NCBI GenBank assembly: GCA_964489215.1
Contig: CAZAYB010000119.1
Location: 1 to 9,484 of the forward strand
DNA from: CAZAYB01 sp964489215
GTDB taxonomy: Bacteria > Planctomycetota > Phycisphaerae > Sedimentisphaerales > Anaerohalosphaeraceae
Direction: 5' to 3'
DNA length: 9,484 nucleotides
Of this stretch, positions 1-5,410 are shown in pieces. The position numbers and the translations under genes were made by a program. Below the pieces are notes generated by a model. It worked only from the letters and a program-made list of their open reading frames with translations. It searched no databases and had not been told where the DNA came from. How positions within the stretch are numbered: position 1 is the stretch's first letter; each line of letters begins with the position of its first letter.

Positions 1-2
1 TA

Positions 3-113
3 AGGGGTATTAAAAAGCCCGGTTCGATGATGGTTACTTCGGCATTGCGGGGTGGGTTTAAGAGCGATCCGCGGTCACGTGCGGAGGTTCTTTCCTTGAT
101 ACGAGAAAGATAA
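3..113 (+). CDS. C-terminal fragment of an unidentified protein
   Basis: An open frame enters from the left edge and runs 36 codons to a TAA at 111-113. The peptide starts RGIKKPGSMMVTSALRG and ends EVLSLIRER. It is basic and has no membrane segment. The other two plus frames meet stops in the first few codons, and this frame has gene-like codon use, so it is probably the true end of a gene that starts outside the window. I do not recognise the family. No hairpin-plus-T-run terminator follows it. Confidence 0.55.
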   Translation, partial: RGIKKPGSMMVTSALRGGFKSDPRSRAEVLSLIRER

Positions 114-284
114 TCATTGTACATTGATTTTTTGGGGTTGGTATTGCTGTTTTTGTGGTTTCAGTTAGTGTGTTATGTTATTGGGGGCCAAAGGAAGGTT
201 TTTGTAAGTTATTGTTATAAAGTTAGATAGGTCTGGCTTTAAGCGGTTGTGTGTGGGTGCACGAGGAGTGAAACGATTTTTTAA
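114..284. other. intergenic stretch without a recognised feature
   Basis: This lies between the end of the leftmost gene and tRNA-Gln. It is G/T-rich on the plus strand, with runs such as TTTTTTGGGG. I see no convincing open frame, ribosome binding site or stable hairpin. Confidence 0.5.
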
Positions 285-355
285 CTGGGGAACAAGGATT
301 CGAACCTTGACTAACTGATCCAGAGTCAGTCGTGCTACCGTTACACTATTCCCCA
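285..355 (-). tRNA. tRNA-Gln (anticodon CTG)
   Basis: Read on the minus strand, the 71-nt gene begins TGGGGAA at 355 and folds as a full cloverleaf. The acceptor stem pairs TGGGGAA with TTCCCCA. The anticodon stem ACTGA/TCAGT encloses the loop CTCTGGA, with CTG at 323-321. The T arm carries GGTTCGAATCC. The discriminator base is G at 285. A weak U-A first pair with G73 is usual for bacterial tRNA-Gln. The anticodon reads CAG codons. The 3' CCA is not encoded, since TTA follows, so it must be added by tRNA nucleotidyltransferase. No standard promoter is obvious upstream; the palindromic element ends 18 bp before the mature 5' end. Confidence 0.97.
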
Positions 356-373
356 TTAAATCTAATTATTTTA

Positions 374-530
374 GAGCATGTCAAGAAATGATGTAACCGC
401 TTATGCCTGGTGCGGCTTCGTCCGGCGGTGTTGAAAATACTCGCCAATGAATAGCATTGGCTGCGTTTTTCGCCTTGCCGGATTCGTCCTCGTGACGGCC
501 TAAGCAGCTGCATAATTACTTGAAATGCTC
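374..530. repeat. 157-bp near-palindromic MITE-like element
   Basis: Two 78-nt arms (374-451 and 453-530) are imperfect reverse complements about one central base at 452. The outer 20 nt of the arms match at 17 of 20 positions (GAGCATGTCAAGAAATGATG against GAGCATTTCAAGTAATTATG). The centre is a perfect 7-bp stem GCCAATG/CATTGGC with a 5-nt loop. Between them lie matching blocks around CCGGC...CAATG and CGCTTA/TGCTTA. No protein is plausibly encoded. I see no clear target-site duplication. Terminal inverted repeats, small size, lack of a gene and a second partial copy at 8602 fit a non-autonomous mobile element or a REP/BIME-like repeat. If transcribed, either strand would form a long hairpin. 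Confidence 0.75.
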
Positions 531-544
531 CAGCTATCCTTAAT

Positions 545-582
545 TTACAAAAAAATGAGCGTGTGTCCAATCTTTTTTGTAA
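545..582. repeat. perfect 10-bp inverted repeat, AT-rich
   Basis: TTACAAAAAA at 545-554 is exactly mirrored by TTTTTTGTAA at 573-582 around an 18-nt spacer. It begins 14 bp past the end of the palindromic element. No T-run follows on either side beyond the stem itself, so it is a weak terminator candidate. It could be a remnant terminal repeat of another element. The rest of the stretch from 583 to 630 is AT-rich and holds nothing I can name. Confidence 0.45.
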
Positions 583-630
583 TATCTATTTAATTTTCTC
601 TTATAATTGTTTTGTTTGGTTTTGTGTAAT

Positions 631-664
631 AAAAAAACGCCGGCCATATTTGATATGACCGGCG
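631..664 (-). terminator. intrinsic terminator of the FtsZ-like gene
   Basis: On the minus strand a 12-bp stem, CGCCGGTCATAT with ATATGGCCGGCG (one G-T wobble, loop CAA), is followed directly by seven Ts. It lies 30 bp past the stop codon of the FtsZ-like gene. Its arms share the sequences CCGGTCATAT and TGGCCGG with the terminator at 9300-9330. Confidence 0.9.
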
Positions 665-694
665 GTTGGGCTCAGTTAATCCAAGACAGTAGTT

Positions 695-2492
695 TTAACG
701 AGGGGTGATCAATTCTTCTATACGACCACCAGGGAAATCCAGGCCTCCAATTATGGTATAGACCCTGAGTGATTCTTTTTCGTCCTCGTAAATACCTCTG
801 TGTATGGTGGCATTTCCTGTTATATCAGCAAGTACGTCAAATGCGAAGTTCATGTTGTCCTGCAGACCAGTAACGTTAGCCATCATTTTTCTGCCTCCGA
901 CCATAATGCATCCAGCGACCTTTGCGGTAGCGAGGTCGAAGCCTTCGGCGAGGAGAGTTTTTTCGAGGTTCTTCTTTACGGCTTCAGAAAGTGCGAACCT
1001 GTCTTTGTATTCCTGGACTTTTGTAAGTCCCATTATGCAGCATCCGCCAGCTTTTAGAATGCTCTGATAATCTACCGGGTCAAAAGTGGTGTAACGAGTG
1101 CTCAGAGCGTTAAGCTTATTGAAGACATCGAATAAACCGCTGACGGTGTTATTGATATTTGGCCAGAACTGTTTTACAGTCATTCCGGGATACATTCTGC
1201 TGATCTTTTCATTATCGATTATGATAAGTGGGCTTAATAGTCCCTGTTCAGCCATCTGCCCCAGTTCATGTGCGACTTTATATGCATTTTCAGCAACCTG
1301 AGGAGAAGCAGCTTCGCCGACAGTTGGCAGTGTCATCATGACACCGACGTGCTTTGCAGGCTCTGTTTTTCCTATTGACCTTGCATAGTTTTTTGCTACG
1401 TCGACAAGGTCAGCGGCGCATCCGCCGCCTGTTCCGCCGCCGGCTCCGAAACAGACCATGATATGGTCAGCTTGTGTTCCGTAAGTCTGTCTGCAAAGAT
1501 GTAGTATATCCTGTTTACTGGTGCTTACGGCTTCTTTACCGCGACGCATCTCTTTACCGGCTCCTTTTTCGCCTATGTCCATAAGGTACTTATGTTCAGC
1601 GGGGATTTCGAGCAGGTTCAGGTCGTGATTTGTGGTATTAACGGCGATAGCCTTTCCGTATCCGAGATCATAGAAAGATTTAACTAATCTGCCTCCAGCC
1701 TGCCCGGATCCGAGCCATGCATATTTTGTGGAACCAAAGAATTTATCTCTGGCACCTGCTTCGATTTGATCTTCGGGCTGATACTGCTCAAGATCAAGGC
1801 TTGGGATGTGTTCTTTTTCGGTAGCGGCGACTTTCTTTTTTACAGATTTCTTCTTTGCGACCTTCTTTTTCCTGACTACTTTCTTTTTAACCTTTTTCTT
1901 TTTTCCGGCAGTTTTTTTCTTAGCGGTCTTCTTTTTAGCAGTTTTACGCTTAGCCGTTTTCTTTTTAGCTACCTTCTTTTTGGCAGTTTTTTTCTTTTTC
2001 ACTTTTTTCTTTCTTGTTGCTTTCTTTTTTGCGGTTTTCTTCTTAGAAGTTTTTCGTTTTACGGCCTTTTTCTTTTTGGCCGCTTTTTNNNNNNNNNNNN
2101 NNNNNNNNNNNNNNNNNNNNNNNNNNNNNNNNNNNNNNNNNNNNNNNNNNNNNNNNNNNNNNNNNNNNNNNNNNNNNNNNNNNNNNNNTCTTCTTTGTTG
2201 CTTTCTTTTTTGTGGTTTTCTTCTTAGCAGATTTTCGTTTTACGGCCTTTTTCTTTTTGGTCGCTTTTTTCTTCTTTGTTGCTTTCTTTTTTGTGGTTTT
2301 CTTCTTAGCAGATTTTCGTTTTACAGCCTTTTTTCTTTTGGTCGCCTTCTTTTTTCCGGCTGTTTTCTTTTTTGCAGCTTTTTTACGCTTTACAGTTTTC
2401 TTTTTGGGCTGTTTGCGTTTTGCTGCTTTTCTTGTTGATTTTTTTCTTACGGTTTTTTTCTTTTTTGCGGCTTTTTTCTTTGCTTTAGCCAT
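695..2492 (-). CDS. FtsZ/tubulin-like GTPase with long H1-like lysine-rich N-terminal tail
   Basis: The start is the ATG at 2492, 8 nt after a perfect AGGAGG (2506-2501); an in-frame ATG at 2510 overlaps that site and is rejected. The first ~190 residues are KKKTAKKKA-type repeats of K, A, T, R, V and S with no acidic residue, like histone H1-like proteins. A linker leads into an FtsZ-fold domain of about 350 residues. Assuming no missing sequence in the N-gap (565 aa), it shows GSGQAGGRL (228-236), AVNTT (250-254), the tubulin/FtsZ signature GAGGGTGGG (316-324), and an apparent T7 loop FDPVDY with Asp 438 and 441, the acidic spacing that completes the GTPase site between subunits. It ends LITPR soon after the fold, without an FtsA/ZipA-binding tail. 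The gene stands alone. GTP binding and polymerisation follow from the family; nucleic-acid binding by the tail is inferred. It is not canonical FtsZ. Confidence 0.85.
2009..2351 (-). repeat. 81-bp coding tandem repeat (27 residues), interrupted by the assembly gap
   Basis: Two adjacent copies at 2190-2270 and 2271-2351 differ at only a few positions. A third, slightly more divergent copy (2009-2088, 80 of 81 bases) lies on the other side of the N-run. Each encodes 27 residues containing AVKRKSAKKKTTKKKAT or a close variant. If the Ns are removed, 2088 and 2189 join exactly in repeat phase. Confidence 0.9.
2089..2188. other. assembly gap (100 Ns)
   Basis: A run of exactly 100 Ns is a usual placeholder for a gap of unknown size. 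Both flanks are copies of the same 81-bp repeat, so the assembler most likely failed in the tandem array. The true missing length is inferred to be a whole number of 81-bp units, which also restores a single reading frame for the FtsZ-like gene. Confidence 0.9.
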
Positions 2493-2500
2493 TTTTTTAG

Positions 2501-2506
2501 CCTCCT
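2501..2506 (-). promoter_or_regulatory. ribosome binding site AGGAGG of the FtsZ-like gene
   Basis: AGGAGG on the minus strand stands 8 nt (CTAAAAAA) before the ATG at 2492. It decides the start over the in-frame ATG at 2510, which would place this site inside the coding region. A 5-bp inverted repeat AACGC/GCGTT at 2512-2527 sits just upstream in the leader. Confidence 0.85.
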
Positions 2507-2805
2507 GCATAAACGCATATTAGCGTTATTAACTGAGCCATTTGATTAGTCCTTTTGCGTAAAGCTTTTACATACTTTCTTTTTCGGTACTTTTTAGTAA
2601 GTAATGAAATAAAAACCGGATTTTACAGTAAAAAAAGCGTTTTTATGGCACTTTTTTTAATTTGAGGCGTAAAATGGGAGTTTTAATCGCAAAAAAAGCA
2701 GCATAAATATTGTAATTTAATCATTGTGCAAGGTTAGATTATGTCCAAACGGGCTAATTAGAAGACATTAAGGACATTTATTTGCTGTTAGATTTGATAC
2801 TATAA
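2507..2805. other. gene-free AT-rich leader region of the FtsZ-like gene
   Basis: Between tRNA-Ser and the FtsZ-like gene there is no open frame I would call. The stretch is rich in A and T tracts; for example, AAAAAAAGCG and CACTTTTTTT around 2630-2660 form a loose inverted repeat. The promoter of the FtsZ-like gene must lie here, but I cannot assign a -35/-10 pair with confidence. Confidence 0.5.
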
Positions 2806-2896
2806 CGGAGAGAGCGGGATTCGAACCCGCGGTACGGGCTAATACCCATACGACGGTTTAGCAAACCGTTGCCTTAAGCCGCTCGGCCACCTCTCC
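2806..2896 (-). tRNA. tRNA-Ser (anticodon GCT)
   Basis: A 91-nt class II tRNA lies on the minus strand. The acceptor stem pairs GGAGAGG with TCTCTCC, followed by discriminator G at 2806. The anticodon stem ACGGT/ACCGT encloses TTGCTAA, with GCT at 2862-2860, reading AGC and AGU serine codons. The long variable arm (CGTATGGGTATTAGCCCGTAC region) is typical of tRNA-Ser. The T arm has GGTTCGAATCC. The 3' CCA is not encoded (TTA follows), as for tRNA-Gln in this window. Confidence 0.97.
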
Positions 2897-3192
2897 AGCT
2901 TGTTCAACTTAATAAAATTTGCAGATATCGGGATACTTTACACCTGGCAGAGGTGTTTTGCAAGAAAATTAAAGTGAAATTCCAGTAATTTGGGACATTG
3001 TGAGCATATTTAAATTTGGTTCATCCGGTTAATGAGCAGGTAGTTCCGTAAGATTGGACTTTGTAGAGAGAAATCATTTGGGCAGAGGCCTAAATTTGGG
3101 CTGGCAGGGGGGGGTGGTTTTGTGTGTGTTGTTATGCTGCTTTTGAGTTTTGGGCATGTGGATGATTAGGGGGCCTGGGATTGGATTGGGAT
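2897..3192. other. gene-free, G-rich stretch upstream of the radical SAM gene
   Basis: No gene is seen. The part nearer the promoter is strikingly G/T-rich on the plus strand: a run of eight Gs at 3107-3114 and further G-tracts around 3169-3191 (AGGGGGCCTGGG, then GG and GGG). A 14-nt imperfect palindrome, GCCTAAATTTGGGC, is at 3088-3101. A 6-bp hairpin ACACCT/AGGTGT at 2940-2956 has no clear job. Confidence 0.5.
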
Positions 3193-3221
3193 TTGACAAT
3201 TATTTAGATATCCATAATAAT
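3193..3221 (+). promoter_or_regulatory. sigma70-type promoter of the radical SAM gene
   Basis: A perfect TTGACA (3193-3198) is followed after 17 nt by AATAAT (3216-3221, 5 of 6 to TATAAT). Transcription would begin near 3228. This rules out the GTG codons at 3224-3229 as starts and supports initiation at 3269 or 3284. Confidence 0.8.
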
Positions 3222-3268
3222 GTGTGGTGAGTTTAGAAGATTTCCAGCTTTTTTTAGGGGGATTGTTA

Positions 3269-4297
3269 GTGCAGGTAGATAAGATGAAGGAAGCATTGTT
3301 ATGTGACAAAGGGGAAAACGGCAAGGTAAGGTGCTTTCTTTGCGCTCATAGGTGTTTGATAGGTGAAGATCTTACGGGTAGGTGTAAAGTCAGGCAAAAT
3401 CTTGGGGGCAAGCTATATTCACTTAATTATGACAAGGTTTGTGCGGCCAGTGCCGACCCGATCGAAAAGAAGCCTTTGTTTCATTTTCTTCCCGGCAGCA
3501 GCAGTTTTTCAATTTCCTGTCCCGGCTGTAACTTTCAATGTGATTTTTGTCAGAACTGGCAAATAAGTCAGCAGGGTGTTGAGGGCATGCTTGAGGGTAA
3601 TTGTTACCGGCCGGATGATATTGTTGAGGCGGCGGTTAAGAGTAATTGTTCGAGTATAGCGTATACTTATACGGAACCGACGATTTTTATGGAACTTGCG
3701 GCTGATTGCGGAAAAATTGCAAAGGCAAGAGGTATTGGCAATGTATTTGTGAGCAATGGTTATATGACCGCGGAAACGGTAGACTTTGTTTCCGGCTGGC
3801 TGGATGCAATAAATATTGATCTTAAGTCTTTTAATGATGATTTTTACCGTAAGTACTGCAGGGGCAGATTGGAGCCAGTTCTTGAGACGATAGTAAATAT
3901 CGCAAATAATACCGATATATGGCTTGAGCTTACAACGCTTATTATTCCGGGTGATAATGACAGTGATGATGAGCTCAGGCAGATTGCGGATTTTATAGCG
4001 AATAAAGCAGGTTCGGATGTACCGTGGCACGTTAGCAGGTTTTACCCTCAATACAAGCTTGAGGGCAAGGGGCCCACTGCTCAAAAGACGCTTGAAAGGG
4101 CAGTTGATATCGGCAAAGAGGCGGGTTTGAAGCATATATATGTTGGCAATATGAGGGGTATAGGGGGTGAAAGTACGTATTGTCCATCTTGTAAGGAGGT
4201 GGCAGTCGAGAGGTCGGGGTATAGAGTTTCAGGGCAAAGACTTGCTGATGGCAGGTGTCAAAATTGCGGTCAGGTAATAGCAGGGGTTTGGGGTTAA
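3269..4297 (+). CDS. amrS: AmrS-type radical SAM enzyme (AmmeMemoRadiSam family)
   Basis: This 342-residue protein belongs to the AmrS branch of the pyruvate formate-lyase-activase-like radical SAM enzymes, which bind a [4Fe-4S] cluster and cleave S-adenosylmethionine; the physiological reaction is not settled. An N-terminal Cys-rich segment (CFLCAHRC, Cys 22/25/29, then Cys 39) precedes DPIEKKPLFHFLPG. The cluster motif is CNFQCDFC (Cys 87/91/94), followed by QNWQIS. A C-terminal zinc-ribbon-like part holds STYCPSC and CQNC, as in AmrS. Start: GTG 3269 has AGGGGG 7 nt upstream; ATG 3284 (MKEALL, the usual family N-terminus) is the alternative; the GTG at 3224 lies before the predicted transcription start. 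The partners Memo (AmrB) and AMMECR1 (AmrA) are not in this window. It has its own promoter and converges on the DHH gene. Confidence 0.88.
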   Translation: MQVDKMKEALLCDKGENGKVRCFLCAHRCLIGEDLTGRCKVRQNLGGKLYSLNYDKVCAASADPIEKKPLFHFLPGSSSFSISCPGCNFQCDFCQNWQISQQGVEGMLEGNCYRPDDIVEAAVKSNCSSIAYTYTEPTIFMELAADCGKIAKARGIGNVFVSNGYMTAETVDFVSGWLDAINIDLKSFNDDFYRKYCRGRLEPVLETIVNIANNTDIWLELTTLIIPGDNDSDDELRQIADFIANKAGSDVPWHVSRFYPQYKLEGKGPTAQKTLERAVDIGKEAGLKHIYVGNMRGIGGESTYCPSCKEVAVERSGYRVSGQRLADGRCQNCGQVIAGVWG

Positions 4298-4343
4298 AGG
4301 GGATTATTGCAGATATATTCAGGGTTATTAAGTTTTGGGGTAT

Positions 4344-5372
4344 TTATACGAGTTTGCAGGCGGTCTGGTCTTCGAGAGCGAGCTTTTTCAAAAATTTTTC
4401 TGGTATCAGTTTTTCAATTTCGGATCGCTCTTTCTTTGTTTGCTTTTTCAGTGGTATCTGTCCTCCAGCGTATGACTGATGCCCTCCAGAAGTTCCTCTT
4501 CTTGCAGAGATGTAATTTGCTACTTTAGAAGCTTTTGCGTTTGGTTCCGATGTTCTTATTGAGAACAGAGCCTTGTTCTGAGAAAACCCGTAGCATAAAG
4601 TCCACAAAGCTTCATCGTCTCTTAGAAGCAGGTCGGCTACTTCTGCTATCATGTCTGGGTTTTCGATTTCGCCAAGACTTGTTACTATTGCTTTTCCATG
4701 GACTTTTGCGTTTTGTAATCCATCAGCAAGCATTTTGAAGTACTGTCTGTGTACGCGACCTCTTTGTATTTCAGAAAGCATTCTTTTGTTGGCTATGGTG
4801 AACAGCAGAGCGATGGCCTGTAGGTCGGGCTTTGACGCTTCTCTTCCCAGGTCCTGTGTGTCCGAACGAATTCCGTATAGCAGAGCAGTTGCGACCGGTA
4901 CATCGGGTAAGAGTTTTGAGGCGATCATGTATTCAAGCAGAATAGTAGCGGTGGCGCCATAATTTTTTCTGATATCGGTGAAAGGACAAAGACGAGTTGC
5001 CTTTCTGTAAGAGTGGTGGTCTATGACGATGTCTGGAGTTATGGCTTTGTCGAGAGAGTTGTTTCCTGTGCCCGGCTGAGTGTCCACCATTGCAACCAGG
5101 TCGAAGCGGTGCGGGTCCAGCTGTTCTATTGGTCTTAAGTTAAGTCCGAGGTAGGAGACGAGAGCCCGGTTTTCTGCTCTTCCAACTGTCCCGCCATGAG
5201 CGATTGAACATTGTATCGAGTCGATTGAATTAGCCAGTGATCTAAGGGCGACGGCAGCTGCGATGGAGTCAGGGTCAGGATTGTCCTGCATGATGATGAG
5301 CATGGTAGTGCAACCCTTTAGCATCTCTGTGAGCTTCTTTACTCTTGATATTGTTTTGTCGTCGTTTTTCAT
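4344..5372 (-). CDS. DHH/DHHA1 family phosphoesterase (NrnA-like)
   Basis: This 342-residue cytosolic protein has the two-domain layout of DHH/DHHA1 phosphoesterases, manganese-dependent enzymes that cut nanoRNA, pAp, cyclic dinucleotides or polyphosphate. Visible motifs are I, DNPDPDS (30-36); II, MVDTQ (Asp97); III, DHH (118-120); IV, Asp171 in RSDTQD; and a DHHA1 substrate loop TSGGHQSYAGG (294-304). Gln29 stands where many relatives have the motif I histidine, so metal ligation may differ. Substrate cannot be read from sequence; NrnA-like or polyphosphatase-like activity are both possible. It lies 38 bp downstream of corA on the same strand and has its own TATAAT box. No Shine-Dalgarno precedes the ATG. 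No clear terminator is seen in the 46 bp before the convergent radical SAM gene. Confidence 0.88.
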   Translation of the reverse strand: MKNDDKTISRVKKLTEMLKGCTTMLIIMQDNPDPDSIAAAVALRSLANSIDSIQCSIAHGGTVGRAENRALVSYLGLNLRPIEQLDPHRFDLVAMVDTQPGTGNNSLDKAITPDIVIDHHSYRKATRLCPFTDIRKNYGATATILLEYMIASKLLPDVPVATALLYGIRSDTQDLGREASKPDLQAIALLFTIANKRMLSEIQRGRVHRQYFKMLADGLQNAKVHGKAIVTSLGEIENPDMIAEVADLLLRDDEALWTLCYGFSQNKALFSIRTSEPNAKASKVANYISARRGTSGGHQSYAGGQIPLKKQTKKERSEIEKLIPEKFLKKLALEDQTACKLV

Positions 5373-5389
5373 TATAATTAGTAGTCGGT

Positions 5390-5395
5390 ATTATA
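5390..5395 (-). promoter_or_regulatory. -10 box upstream of the DHH gene
   Basis: TATAAT on the minus strand sits within GATTATAATACC, 17 nt before the ATG. It would give a leader of about 10 nt without a Shine-Dalgarno. No good -35 is visible at 16-18 nt. The same 12-mer precedes corA. Confidence 0.5.
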
Positions 5396-5410
5396 ATCGC
5401 TAAGCTGTAG

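Noticed and set aside
361..386. TTGACA at 386-381 as the promoter of tRNA-Gln
   Set aside because: At 16-18 nt spacing the only -10-like sequence is TTTAAT abutting the mature tRNA, which would start transcription inside the tRNA.
346..570. Minus-strand open frame across tRNA-Gln and the palindromic element
   Set aside because: It overlaps a structural RNA and a non-coding repeat, has no ribosome binding site and resembles no family.
2009..2351. CRISPR array or non-coding satellite in the repeated region
   Set aside because: The 81-bp units are contiguous, have no spacers and encode an in-frame lysine-rich protein segment.
2493..2510. ATG at 2510 as the start of the FtsZ-like gene
   Set aside because: The AGGAGG at 2506-2501 lies inside that extension and is ideally spaced for the ATG at 2492.
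1766..2523. Long plus-strand open frames rich in Phe and Leu opposite the lysine repeats
   Set aside because: They are the antisense of AAA/AAG lysine codons, have no ribosome binding site and would encode implausible poly-Phe proteins.
2940..2956. Hairpin ACACCT/AGGTGT followed by TTTTG as a terminator
   Set aside because: No plus-strand gene lies upstream of it, the stem is only 6 bp and the T-run is short.
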